From: Tetrahymena elliotti 4EA
Taxonomy: Eukaryota; Ciliophora; Oligohymenophorea; Hymenostomatida; Tetrahymenidae
Length of the DNA: 64,000 bases
NCBI GenBank assembly: GCA_000231825.2
Contig: JH720352.1
Span: 115,759-179,758 of the forward strand
Direction: 5' to 3'
Shown here: one piece after another, positions 1-12,077 of the stretch
Layout of the letters: each line of letters opens with the position of its first letter
Position numbering within the stretch: position 1 is the stretch's first letter
The notes under the pieces: generated by a model
Told to the model about the DNA's origin: nothing
Seen by the model: only the letters and a program-made list of their open reading frames with translations
Database searches by the model: none
Program-made: the position numbers and the translations under genes

Positions 1-1253
1 TTAAACTGAAATTTCAGTTAAATTTTTATGATATTTCTTCCATCTTTTTTTTACTTTTTGCTTTTTAAATACTTTTATTTTATTAATAACTATTATCAAA
101 CTCAAAATATCTCTTCAATTTCTCAGTGTAAAAATAGATAAAAAATAAAGAATTTCTTGTTTAACTTTTAATCATCTTATTTTATCTATCTTATAATTTA
201 TATTGTCTACTAAGACAATCTAAAGTGTCTTTTTGCAAAACAGATAATAATTTTTAAAAATATAGTGAAAAATATCCAAAAAATTACTCATCTGACTTAA
301 AAAATTATTTATTTAATTACTATTATCAAACTTAAAATATCTCTTTAATTTCTAAGTGTATAAATATACAAAAAATAAAGAATTTCTTGTTTAACTTTTA
401 ATTATCTTATTTTATCTATCTTATTGTCTACTAATTAAATCTAAAGTGTTTTAAGTAAAATGGTTTGTTTCCTCTTTGAAAATATGTGTTCACTAATATT
501 TTAGAGAAATTCCTTTAGGATTTATTTGGTTTCTTGCAGATAATTTAAATTAGCTTCATTTATTTATTACATTTTTACTAAATTTAGGGGTAATATTAAT
601 TATTTTTAGAGTATCACTGGTACTATCATCCTTTTAACAAAAAAAAAAGATCAGTTTTTTCATATTATTTTATATTTTTAAGATTTTAAAATTTATCTTT
701 ACTAGAGTATTAACATTAATTATTTAATGAGGTAAAATACAATTTATGTTTGAGTTTTTTCTTAATAAAAAAACTTGAAAAGTAATTCAGATTTCTATAT
801 AAGAGGATAGATTTTTTTATTAAAAATATTTGATTGCTGTAAGTTAATTAGTTTAAAAGAAATATAATTTTAAAATCGAAAAATATTCAAATTATTAGAA
901 AAGATTTTATCCAAAATAAAATCTAAATAAAGAATAAAGAGAAAATGAATTTCTTAAAATATAAAAATAATTTTAAACTAACTTTGATGGAAAAGGCAGC
1001 TCGAAAAATAGTTTGGTTAAAAATTGAATATCAAAGATGAATGAAAAATTTCGTGTTTTCTAGAAAAAAATGAAAACTGATAAAGAGTGAAGGCGATAAT
1101 AAGAAAGATAAATAGACTTGCAAATAAAATAAGTAAATTATCAAAAAAGATTTACATCATAAATTTTAGAGTTAAAACCTTAAGAATATAAAAAGAGTAT
1201 TACAAACTCAAAAATATACAATTAATTTAGTTAAAGTAAATAATTAAACAAAC
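1..1253. other. AT-rich intergenic stretch
   Basis: I see no convincing gene on either strand. The first 450 bases hold a direct duplication, listed separately. The last 100 bases before the Tim gene are A-rich, as is usual just upstream of ciliate start codons. Confidence 0.5.
82..450. repeat. Two-copy direct repeat, offset about 230 bp
   Basis: A block of about 140 bp occurs twice. Both copies contain TATTATCAAAC (91 and 321), then AAAGAATTTCTTGTTTAAC, then a TTATTTTATCTATCTTA run. The copies differ by scattered substitutions and a few short indels. No coding potential is visible. Confidence 0.7.
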
Positions 1254-1574
1254 ATGTTCAACCCATTTAGCAGATCTTCTTAAAAGACAGACGCTCATCA
1301 ACAAAGATAAAAAGGATTAGAAAAATTAAGTGTTTTATAAAATAAGTAGGACACCTTTATTGCTATAAAAAAATTAGAAAATAATTTATACAATCATTGC
1401 TTTAAGAAATGTCTTATATTAGATCACGAGCTATTTAATGATGAAGAAAAAGATTGTTTAAGAAATTGCAATTCTAAGATCGTTTAATTCCTTTAAATTT
1501 CAAAGGACAATTTCTCTACAGTTGATTAAAACCTCTAAGTCCTCAAAAAAGGAATTTAAGGCCAAAGCGTCTGA
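1254..1574 (+). CDS. Small Tim-family (Tim10/DDP zinc finger) protein
   Basis: Single-exon gene of 106 residues, ATG at 1254 and TGA at 1572. It carries the twin CX3C signature of small mitochondrial intermembrane-space chaperones: Cys49-x3-Cys53 and Cys68-x3-Cys72, with 14 residues between. The four cysteines are the only ones apart from none nearby, as expected for the disulfide-locked helical hairpin. Family members form hexamers (Tim9-Tim10 or Tim8-Tim13) that escort hydrophobic precursors to TIM22 or SAM. The Gln-rich first 40 residues and the 30-residue tail make it somewhat longer than usual members (about 80-100 residues). Which paralogue it is cannot be decided here. Four TAA and two TAG codons are read as Gln inside the first 95 codons, which supports the ciliate code. 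Confidence 0.85.
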
Positions 1575-2105
1575 AGATCGATCACCAACTTAGTTCTCCT
1601 TTTAACTCATAAAAATTAATATCTTTATATCTAATAAACAACGAAGTATGTGTATATATATATTTTAATAAATAGTATCTTGTTTGCTTCTTTAAATTAA
1701 TTAATTGAAAAGAAAATGTGTAGTCCACAAAAGATTCTTTACTTTGTTCTACACAAAAATTTGTTTTTTTCATTAATTTTTACATAAATTTGTCAACAAT
1801 GATGCTTTGAAGAACAAAATTAAATAATTAAGATCAATTTCAATTATAAAGTGATATTCTATTTTATTTGTAATTAGTAAGACATAAATCAATAAATAAA
1901 TTAAATCTAAGAAGTTGAATTATTTTTGTTAGCAAATGATTTGGAAATAAGATACTGCAACATATACATGAAGTATTCACATGACTAAATGCTTATTTTC
2001 ATCATATTTTTATGTTTATATATTTACTCTTTATTTCCTAAATTTTCTTTTGTAAATTCATAACTTCCCCTTCCTTGAATTTTCAAAATTTATCATCAAA
2101 CAAGC
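1575..2105. other. Intergenic, convergent 3' ends
   Basis: Region between the 3' ends of two convergent genes. It is AT-rich. The short open frames are not supported by composition or by motifs. Confidence 0.5.
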
Positions 2106-2443
2106 TCAGAGCTTTTCATAAAGATTTTTAGTTTATTTAGCACTTTGCAAGTAGGGCATGGTGTAAGAGTATCTGGGATTGATGTAAAGCTTCTTGTAGT
2201 TGCTAATTTTTAAATTTTGTAAAAAAATTTTTAATATTTTAAAGATAACTTGCAATCAATTTTAATGTAATAATCTAATTATTCTCATTTCTAAACAAAC
2301 ATTTTTTATTTTCTTCAAAATTACTTTTCATAAAACATAGCAAAAGCTACACCAGCAAAAACAATGTTTAAAGGTCCGATAAAACGAACTGCCTTGATTG
2401 AAAAATTATAAGCGAACTTAGCTGTTTCAATATATTTATCCAT
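2106..2443 (-). CDS. Small single-helix membrane protein, 71 residues, two exons
   Basis: Unrecognised small gene. Exon 1 is 2443-2325 (starts MDKYIETAKF) and exon 2 is 2202-2106. The intron has GTAATT at its start and AAATTAG at its end, and phase 2 is kept across the join. Residues about 20-38 form one hydrophobic segment (IGPLNIVFAGVAFAMF) flanked by basic residues. The tail is polar and rich in Tyr and Lys (NPRYSYTMPYL). Without the intron the frame stops after 42 residues; the spliced form is preferred because exon 2 has clear codon structure. A basic N-terminal helix with one membrane span would fit a small mitochondrial inner- or outer-membrane subunit such as a Tom7-like protein, but I cannot establish homology. 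Confidence 0.65.
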
Positions 2444-2822
2444 TTTAATTTAATTTTTAGCTATTTTATTTCCTTTTAAGGGCTATTGAACTATTCTTAA
2501 TTATTTTTGAACAGGGATTAATAATTATTGTATTAAGATCAATAAATAATTATATTCATAGCTCTTAAAAACAAATAATAATCTAATACAAAGCAATATC
2601 TAAATCTTTCAAAATAAAACAATTTTATTGTTATTACAAATTTAGAAACTTTAATCCCCATTCAATGTTAAAAAAACATTTAAATTTCAACTTCCAAATC
2701 AAAATCAAGAATAAAATAGTATTAACTTTTTATATTAAAACCATTCAATATAGAAAAAAAATTTCTTCTTCATTAAAAATAAAATACTCTTTTTACTTAA
2801 AAATTGCTTATTGGTATTGATT

Positions 2823-2830
2823 AAAAAAAA
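2823..2830 (-). terminator. RNA polymerase III T-run terminator
   Basis: Eight consecutive T residues on the minus strand, immediately after the tRNA discriminator base. Confidence 0.8.
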
Positions 2831-2903
2831 TGATTCCTCCGAGGTTTGAACTCGGGACCTTCAGTGTGTTAGACTGACGTGATAACCACTACACTAAGGA
2901 ATC
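2831..2903 (-). tRNA. tRNA-Val (AAC)
   Basis: 73-nt cloverleaf read on the minus strand. The acceptor stem is GATTCCT paired with AGGAATC, with discriminator A. The D arm contains TAGTGTAGTGGTTATCA, the anticodon loop is CTAACAC with anticodon AAC, and the T arm contains GAGTTCGAACCTC, an intact B box. There is no intron, and no encoded CCA. The sequence closely follows the eukaryotic tRNA-Val(AAC) consensus. Confidence 0.95.
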
Positions 2904-3399
2904 GATTATGAAATTAATAAGAATTTGTAAGTAATTTTATCTATTTTAATAGATTTAACAAATAAAATTGCTTATATTTTTATTTATCTTTATTGATTAA
3001 AAATCTATTTTAAAAAAATATTTAGCTTTCATTCTAAAAAATTAATACTGTTATTCCTATGGACCTAACAAGGTGATAAAAAAGTAGATTTTTTTAAACT
3101 AAAATATGCAAGATCGTCACTTTTTTAGGGATCTCATAGACATAAATTATTGAGGGATTACAGTAATTTAATTTTAATAAATTTGTATGTTCAAAGATAT
3201 TCTGACAAATAAATTTTATGTGCATTAAATGCTGAATTTTGAGTGAATTTTTATTTTTAATTTGGCAATCAATCAATTGACTCAGAGAGATATTTTACAA
3301 ATTTAAAAAAATGTACTTAAATACAAAGTTTTACTCATAAGTTAAAGATGTAAAAAAAACCTTTAAATTTATCATAAGATAGATATTAATTATTTTTTT
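2904..3399. other. Intergenic stretch between tRNA and LRR gene
   Basis: Nothing convincing is visible. The 5' end of the following LRR gene may lie in this interval but could not be fixed. Confidence 0.4.
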
Positions 3400-5877
3400 T
3401 ATCAAAAGTTTGTAGATTCTAATTTAACTGAACATTTTAGTTTAGATTTAAATTTTAAGTAAATAATAGATAGATAGATACATAATTTCACTACTTTCCG
3501 AAAAATTTCAAATTATTAAGAAGATAAAAATCATTGATACATATTTTAATTTTTAAAATAACAATAGTAATCCCAGCTAGCCTGAAATCTTAGATTTATA
3601 AAATAGTTTGAGTAAATGTGTTAATGTTCAAAAACTCTCCATAAAGTTATTGTAAACACTAAAATAAATTTAAACTAAATTAATAAAATTCAAAAAACTG
3701 CTAAAAGAAATAATAGCTTAACTAAATGAAAAATTATTTAAATTATTTATTTTTGTTAATCTAGTCTTTAAGGAATTTAAACTTAAATAATAAATTCTAT
3801 TTTCGAAGCTTTAGTCTAGTTTTAAAATCTAAAAACATTCATCTTAGATTTAAGGTAATATATATTATTAACTTGCTAAATAATTAAAAATTTTATTTTT
3901 AAAATAGATCATGTGATCTGAATGAGAAAGAAGTTTATTAGTTAGGTTGTATTTTAGCATAATTTATAAATCTTAAAAATCTTAGACTTATTTTAAGGTA
4001 TTTTTAAGTAAAAATTTCAAGTCCTGATTAATATTATTTAATATAATATAATACTAGAAACAAAGAATGTAAAAATGGTGCATTTCCTGTATTAAATGCT
4101 TTAGCTAATAGCACTACTATTTCTGATTTACTTTTGGACTTTTAGTAAATAATTTGAGAAAAAAAAATAATTTAAAAATAAAATTAAGAAAATTTTTAAG
4201 CTGAAATAAAATTAACACAAAACTTAAAAACTAATTCTTTAATTAAATAAAAAGATATAATAGAATATCTGAAGAGTCTATTCTTATAAATGATATTTCT
4301 ACAAAATGCTTTAATTTAACATCATTAGAACTGGATTTAAGGTAATTCTTAGGTTTTATTTTTTTTTCAATCTTTCAATGTTAAGCAATCCTTTTTCAAA
4401 AGCTTTATGGATAGTATTATTAATTTTATTGTTAGATCCAAATTTTATTTAATTAAAAATTAAATCTTTCTTTTGAAATATTATTTCCAAGTAAAATCTT
4501 CTTATGCTTTTATTTGAGAAAAAGATTGATTTTCAAATTTGTTAAACAAAATTACATATAATAAAAGTTATAACTAATTTAAGGATAAGCATTTCACTAA
4601 TTTAATCTCATCTTTAGGTAGATTCCCTAATATCTCAAAACTAATATTAGGTCTAGAGTATATAAAATTATTGAAATTTTTATATTTTACGAAACATATT
4701 TTAACATATTCAAGTCAAAATGATATTTCTTGGCAAGAAATATAAAAGCTAATTCTTTTTATGACAGAATTCTAAAATCTTGTTAGTCTAACTCTTTATC
4801 TCTTGTAATTACTTTTTTTACTTGGAAATTTGATGCGTTTGGGTTGGGTTTTAGTTTAATTTATTTTTTATCATTTTTAAAATCCAAAAAAGGTACAACA
4901 ATTTGAAAGCTGAAGGTGTTTGTGCTTTGGGATCTGCTTTAACAAAGCTTTAACATATAAAATATTTGCTGCTTGAATGTAGGTAAAGCAAAATTTTAAT
5001 TAATAAATTTAAGATGAATCCTAAACTATCCAGTTTTGAATAATAGAAAAATTAATCAATTAAATTAATCTTTTTAAATAATTTAGTTTCAATGAAATTG
5101 GAGATGAAGATATTTCAGATTTAGGATAATCTTTAGTTAGTATGAAAAATCTAAATCACCTCAGGCTATGTCTAGAGTAAAATCTAAATAGAAATAAATC
5201 ATTTTTTTAAATTTTATTAAAAAATTTAAAAAAAGATCAAATGAATTGAGAAGCTTTAACACATCTAAATTAATTTCTATTCTAACTAACTCTCCAAAAA
5301 TATCAAATCTTGAGCTATTCTTTGAGTAAATTTATTTTATTAACAAAATGGAAGGGATTTATTCCAGTTTTATAATTAAAAACTTGGACTTTACAAATTA
5401 GTGAATTAATCTCCTAAATAATTTAAAAAACAATAGGTGTCTGTCTAATTAAACAAAATTATTCATGATTTTGTATTTATAATTCTTTTAAAAAATTTAT
5501 TTTCCTCTTTGTATATATTTTATTGATTTGAATAACTTTAATTCAATATTTTTTAATAGTAAAAATGAAATTGGAGATGAGGGTTCTATACAAGTAGCAG
5601 ACATTTTAAAAAATTGTCCTTATCTAAATTTTATAACTTTTTTCTTTGAGTAATTTTCACAATTTATTAGATTATCTCATTAATTATTGCTTGAATTTAT
5701 TTTTTTATTAAGCTTTAATGATTAGAATTGCTACCACTAAATTAATTATTTTTAGATCATAATAATAATTTTTAAATATTTAAAAGAAATAATCAGATAG
5801 CTAAAGCAAATAATTAAATTATATCAAGAAAGCTTAAGAAAGTTAAAAGACTTGTTCAAATAAAGATTCTTTTCTGA
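3400..5877 (+). CDS. Leucine-rich-repeat protein, one repeat per exon; ends uncertain
   Basis: A series of exons on the plus strand, each coding about one LRR of the ribonuclease-inhibitor-like kind common in Tetrahymena. Exon 3' ends that I can place are 3458, 3854, 4144, 4341, 4657, 4982, 5176, 5325 and 5649. Repeats typically end in a motif such as NLTSLELDLR or FPNISKLILGLE, and begin with YN-x-I/L or NEIGDEG. Every intron I could place is in phase 2, so exons can be lost or gained without a frame change. No start codon could be identified. The last exon is problematic: the expected tail (KKVKRLVQIKILF, stop at 5875) is one frame off the preceding phase-2 donor, and the repeat near 5262-5325 is short. 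The gene may be decaying or may carry an unseen exon. LRR proteins of this kind are thought to act in protein binding. Confidence 0.55.
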
Positions 5878-6915
5878 AGATCAATTTAATGTATTTAGTG
5901 AGGACAATTAATTATCTAAATAATAGAATTATTTAATATTTAGTATCAATTCATATTAAATATTCATCTCTCTTCATTTATCAATATTGTTTTTTACTTA
6001 TTTGCTTATAAAATTTAATTGCTTTAAAAAAATTATCTAGCATTTAAATTAACAAATTACCAATTAAAAAAATGGTATCTTACTAGATTTATTTATAAAT
6101 AGATTATTTTGTGTTCTATTTAAAGCATTTGATAAATATTTTTGTTGAATAAATAGATCTTAAAAGTAAATGAAAATATCTAAATAAAAATATACTAAAA
6201 AACTTTAATCATAAATATTAAAAGAAAAAAAATTAAAGTCCTTTAAAAAATAGAAAATAATATTTAATAGCATGATAAAAGATTTAAAAATTTTTTTGTC
6301 TTAAAGTTATCTCTGACTTTTTTCTAAATATCCTTGTTCTTTTTTTATTTTTCAGATTTCAGTTAAAATTAAAGGTTTAGTCAAACACAAATCAGTCATT
6401 CTGGTGATAGCAAAAGAATAATATATTTATTATTTAATATTAAAATTATTAAATTTGATGTATAGCAAGTAAAAGCTGTAATAAAAAGAAAGGTTGTTAA
6501 TTTTTTTTCATTTGAGAGATATTTATTATGAAACAATGATGATATAGAGTGCTAGCATATATCAATTAGCTTGTTCTTAATATTTTGTTTATGTTTTGTA
6601 TTTGATTTATATGCATGTAGATCCTAACATTATGCAAAAAATATATAAACGAATATATTTTTGTGAATTGATTTTGAATAAAACATAAAGGCAGTACTTT
6701 AATAACAAATCAATCAGAAAGAAGAAAGAAAAAAAAACACAACAAACAAACAAAAATAAAGCAAATTATAACAATTTATATTAATATATAAGAATAATAG
6801 AAAATAGTTAAATCTTTCAAAGGATAATCAAAACAGGCCAGCCAACCTTTATTAAAATTCAATAGGATTATCTGATATTCATTGAGATAGAGATATTTAT
6901 AATTCAAGCTATAAG
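5878..6915. other. Intergenic, upstream of kinase gene
   Basis: AT-rich. From 6721 the plus strand becomes A/C-rich (AAACAAACAAAC type), which looks like a 5' untranslated leader for the kinase gene. No other gene is seen. Confidence 0.4.
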
Positions 6916-9900
6916 ATGAAGAAGCAAAACTTTGAAAATTATAAGCTAGACCTTGCTAATAACAAGAAATTCAGCAGTATTACAGAGTTTGAATTTATTA
7001 AAGATCCTAAAAAAAATAAGACATAATTGGGAGTTGGTAGCTTTGGTGAGGTCAAGCTTGCGATTCACAAAAAAAGCGGAGCTAAATTTGCAATAAAAAT
7101 TGTAACTTAAAGAATATTTGATTTAAATGCAATAAATGCAAAACCATAGTCTTTATTTTTTCTAAAATAATTTCAAAAGCTTAGCAAATAATTTCATCAT
7201 ATAAAATTAAAAGCATGATTGAAAATGTTAGAAAATAACTCAAAATTATTTTAAAATTTAATAAAAATAGATGAACTTAAAAAACATGAATAGCTTTTAG
7301 GAAATATAAGGAATCGAAAGAGAAGTTAGAGTCCATAGTCTATTAAAACACCCAAATATCATTGAGTATCATGATAGTTTTTAAGAAAATGAGTTCGTTT
7401 TTATTGTACTAGATTATGCAAGTAATGGAAATCTCTACTCGTTGCTTTACAAAAAAAGGAGCTTTACTGAAAAAGAAGCTTACAAATATTTTTCTTAAAC
7501 ATGTGAAGCAATAAAGTATTTGCATTCAATAAACATAGTCCATAGAGATTTAAAGGTAAATTAAATGTTATAAATGTATTAGGTGGTTTGTATTTAGATT
7601 AAATCAATTCGTTACAATTGAATCAAAATTAAATGCAAGCAAGCAAGCAAACATATAAATAAACTGAGAAAATTGCAAATAATTTTTAAAAGGAGATACA
7701 TACATACATAATTAATTGAATGCTTTACATTTGAATTTTCAAATTATCTTTTAATTTAATAATATATGAACATCACCTCATAGGAATTTGATAGTTTAAA
7801 ATTTAACTCATTTTATTAGAAATATTCTAAAAATTATTAAAATTATTCTCAATTTAACATTTTATTTATCAAATGCAGAATGCAGAGGAGTTTATACAAT
7901 TTTAAAATCTTTTAAAAGTTAATTTAATTTTTTATAAAATGAAAAGCCAGAAAATATTTTATTGGATGATGAGTTTAATATTAAAGTTTGTGATTTTGGA
8001 TGGTGTACGGAAGACATCGAAAACCCAAGAAATACATTTTGTGGTACTTATGAAGTAAATAAATAAACTATTATTTTTAGATAAATAAAATTAATAACTA
8101 AATTTTTATGAATAAAAGTACATGGCTCCAGAAATAGTGTTCAGATAACCATATGATTATAGAATAGATATTTGGGCTTTAGGAGTTTTAATTTATGAAT
8201 TATTACATGGATGCGCTCCATTTAAAGGGAAAACATTTAAGGAAATATAAAGGAAGATTGAAAAGGGAGATGTTTAATTTTCTGATCAAATTAGTGATTT
8301 ATCAAAATAGTTGATTTGTAAAGTACTTTAAGCTAATCCTTCTAGAAGAATTTCTATTGAGGATATAATGACTCATGCATGGATGCATAAGATGAGATAG
8401 ATTGAAAAAGATGAAAGAAAATTAATGGATTAAAGTAAATCGACATCAAATTTAGCAAAACCTTAAAATATGAATAACAATATCCAGGTTATTCCTAAGA
8501 TTGAAGAAAATGATCAGCCAAAAACAAAAGAAATACAACAAATGCAAAAAAAACCTGACAATCGCAGTCAAAGCCCTATAAATCTAAATTAAAAATCCAA
8601 TAAAAACTTATTGGTTACAAATGAAGCAAAGATGATTGAAAAAGAAAACATTTCTTAGATTCCATACAACTCTATTTGCAATTCAGAACTTTCTGATAAA
8701 AAGAAAAACAACACTCCAAACAAAACAACAGCTCCTATTCAAAAGAAAGAAAATGAAAATATCATGTCCTAGAAAAAACTTTTTTCTAATCAAAAATAGA
8801 CAAACCAAAGCATAGAATTTAATAAAATTGCAATCACTGAACCTCAATAAGAATTTTAATAGTTTTAAAAAGATAATTCCTCAGCCCAAAAAATTCCTTT
8901 ATAAAATGAATTAAATCTAATTGATAAATAAACTTCTGAATAATATCCTTCTTAGTAATAGTCATTGATAGAGGGAAAAAAGACAAGAAATGTAAAAAGC
9001 TCTACTCCTACTTATTTCTCTTCTTAACAAATTGCAGAAAATATGTTTAAGAACCTTGACTAAAAGGATATTAACTAAATTAATTCCCTAGCTAAGAGAC
9101 AATAAGAGTATATGAAGTTAACAAATAACTACCTTACTTAATAAGTATCATAATAATAGAATGAAACTTAAGAATAAAAGATGAACATAATTACTGAGAC
9201 AGCATACAGTAAAGATATTGATGAAAATTCTATTAAAAACTCTTAAAAAACAATAAATACCTCTCGTTTTATCAACAAACATGGCAGTGTTCATGGAAAT
9301 AGCCTTCACTAACCTTAAACAAGTATTACAAGCAGCATATAATATAACTAAAATTCCAATTATTTTATGCCTTCAAAGGGAATAAATATTTCCTAGATGC
9401 TTTAATAAAATAATTTTTTCAATTAAACTGAGGAGATTAAATTTTAAATAGAAACTCAAGCTAATAATTAGGGTTTGAAAACAGAAGGAAACTAGTATAT
9501 TGGAAATAGAAACAATAATCCAAACACGTCTATTACACAAGAAGAGCCATGCTTTTCTCTATTTGGTTGTCTTGGACCCTCTCACATTTCTACAACCTAA
9601 AGAAATAGAGATAATAGTTCATCTAATTCTAAACTATAAATAAAAAATCTATTCAATAATTCAAATCATTCTCACAATCAATCAACTAACTCAGCATACT
9701 CCACTTTCGTTAATCAAGGTGAAAATCGCCCAAGAATTAATAGTACAAATATGATGCCAAACAACAGTTTCTTAAAATAATAATCCACAAGCCCATTAAA
9801 TTATTAATCCTCAGTATCTACTTCATAATAATATGGAACAGCCAATTAAAATCAAGTAGATAAAAACGCTTTTTCTACTTAACGTTCTTCTAACTCACTG

Positions 9901-11172
9901 ACTAATAAAATTACCAATTATTCATACTTAACCTAATAACAAAATAATTTAGGGAACTTTTCTACTAATACTAAAATTAGTGGTAGTTATATCTAATAAA
10001 TGTAGCAACAAACTAAATAACCTTTAGGTGATAAAACCAACTTACCTGTTTCTGCAATTCCTACTAAATAAATCAACTTGTAAGATGAAAGGAAAAATAT
10101 TCAAAAGTAGTAATCAAGTAACAACGGCAAGCAAGACACTTAGTATTCTTAGTAATCTTCTGCTAGTAAAAGCAATAATAACAACAGTTACCTTTAAAAT
10201 TAATACTTCAATAAAGAGCGCTCACTAACTCAAGATTGCTAAACCTTATAAAACTAATTTAATTAAGGATAAAATAATTCAAATTAAAGCTTCCTTTCTA
10301 ATTAATTGAAGACCAACTCATAAAACTAGTAAAATAATAACAACAGTCTTTCATATTCAAACAGCAAGCTTGATAAATCTAATGGAATCTCTGCAAATGA
10401 TGTAAGTCGCTGTAATAGAACAGGTTAGAGATCTCGTACATTGATTTTTGAGGAGATAAACACTGAAAAAACAAAAAGTGTAATTGAGTCTATGGAATAG
10501 ATGCTTTCTTTTGTAAGAAACGCTCTTCCATTTGTTTAATCTTCTTCCAACAACAATCAAAACAATGTTAATTAATCAAGTAATTAAAACCCTTTTGCTA
10601 ATTTCTAAGATATTTACAATTAAAATGATATTAGTTGTAATGCAAACATAAGCATCCTGTAAAATACATCTATTTAAAAAGTAAGCTCTTAAGACTCCTC
10701 TTATACACCCACAGGAAATGTATTAAACAAATAATCTGCAAGCTCTAAACAAATAATTAACATAAATAATCTTAAATCTTAGCGTGTAGAGTAATAAGGA
10801 AATAATAATGATCAACAGTTCAGATAATAACAGCAATAAAAGAATACTAATAGCAGCACTATTTTAAATAGCAATATCAATTAAAATTAAAATAGAAACA
10901 AACAAAAAATATTTGAAGGTAAACATGTTAACAATGCGTCTTCTTTCCACTCAAATCATACTCCAATGTAATCCATTTCTAACTTAAATAATATTAGTGT
11001 AAACAACTACTTCACTCAAAAACCTTCTCCAAATATTTCAAGCCAGTAAAATATTCCTTCAAATAATTAATTTAGTAAAAATTAATTATAAAACACAAAT
11101 GATTTCCTCCCATCTAACAATAAATTTACTTAAAATCAAAGTAACAACCAACCTTCCTTATATTTTTAATGA
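6916..11172 (+). CDS. Aurora-like Ser/Thr protein kinase with long Q/N-rich C-terminal tail
   Basis: Four exons: 6916-7101, 7271-7555, 7947-8054 and 8119-11172, all phase 0, giving 1210 residues. The kinase domain comes early. The glycine loop is G39-V-G-S-F-G-E-V46, AIK lysine is K61, HRDLKPEN starts at H153, DFGW is 173-176, and GTYEYMAPE follows at about 190. DFG followed by Trp is typical of Aurora kinases, and Thr187 (NTFCGT) aligns with the Aurora activation-loop threonine. The Asp of HRD and the DFG Asp are intact, so the domain should be active. From about residue 330 there is a tail of roughly 880 residues, extremely rich in Gln, Asn and Ser. It is broken by two denser patches: PCFSLFGCLGPSH (about residues 670-690, between bases 9548 and 9587) and a helical stretch RSRTLIFEEINTEKTK (bases 10,429-10,476). 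Aurora kinases act in mitosis; ciliates have expanded the family. The substrate and location are unknown. Confidence 0.85.
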
Positions 11173-12077
11173 ATTTAGATAAAAAAGTCCATCTTTTCTC
11201 TCCTACCTAATAAGCTTATCTAATTAATGAATAATTAACATATCTATGATTTTATAGATTAAATGTATATAATTGTCTTGTATTATTGTAAATTTATTAA
11301 AATTAAATTTCATTTAATTCATGCAAATTACTAAATTTCTTGTCTTTATTTTACATTTTTGAAAAAATTGAATAATCAATCTCCAATACAAAAATTTATT
11401 TTTTCATCAAAAATTTCTTATAAATATTTTTCAAAACTATCAAAATACAAGTTTAGCTTTTGATAGTATTTTAATTATAAAGAATTAGCAAGCAGGTAAT
11501 AAAATTCAACAAATTTTGTGTTTGATATCTCAAAAAGGTATGTAATAAAAATGATTTTAAAATTTTTAATATGTTTTAAATTCCAACTAAAAAAATACAT
11601 TTTTTAAATGAAACATTTTTTTTAGAAGTATTTTTCAAGATATTTAAAATAAAATTATTAGCTATTTATTATATCTTAATTATAAAGAATTAGTAAGTAG
11701 GTAATAAATTTCAACAAATTTTGTGTTAAATATCTTAAAAAGGTATATCATAAATAAAAATGATAAAATTTTAAATATTTTTAAAATTTCAAATAAAAAT
11801 AAATTTTTTTAATGAAACTCTTTTTTAGGAGATATTTTTCAAGCTAAAGAAAAGGAAGGATTAGGTTTTTAAGTATTTAAATTATTAAGAATTAGTAAGT
11901 ACAAAATTTCAACAAATTTTGTGTTAAATATCTTAAAAACGAATGTAATAAAAATGATAAAATTTTAAACATTTTTTTAAAGATAATTTAATATAAAACT
12001 AGTATAAATATGAATTTATTACATGAATATTTTTTATTATATAATTTTATAAATTAATTTCTGGTTAATTTTGTTAT
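11173..12077. other. Intergenic between convergent genes
   Basis: Noncoding apart from a three-copy tandem repeat listed separately. The kinase and the HGSNAT-like gene converge on this region. Confidence 0.5.
11440..11970. repeat. Three-copy tandem repeat, period about 203 bp
   Basis: The landmark AGAATTAG starts at 11481, 11686 and 11888. It is followed in each copy by AATTTCAACAAATTTTGTGTT or a close variant, then ATATCTTAAAAA and a T/A-rich filler. The copies are about 80% alike by eye. It lies downstream of both flanking genes. Confidence 0.8.

Noticed and set aside
1582..1773. Minus-strand 63-codon frame downstream of the Tim gene
   Set aside because: No motif, AT-driven composition, and it overlaps the likely 3' region of two converging genes.
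3094..3276. Minus-strand 60-codon frame
   Set aside because: No motif and no supporting context.
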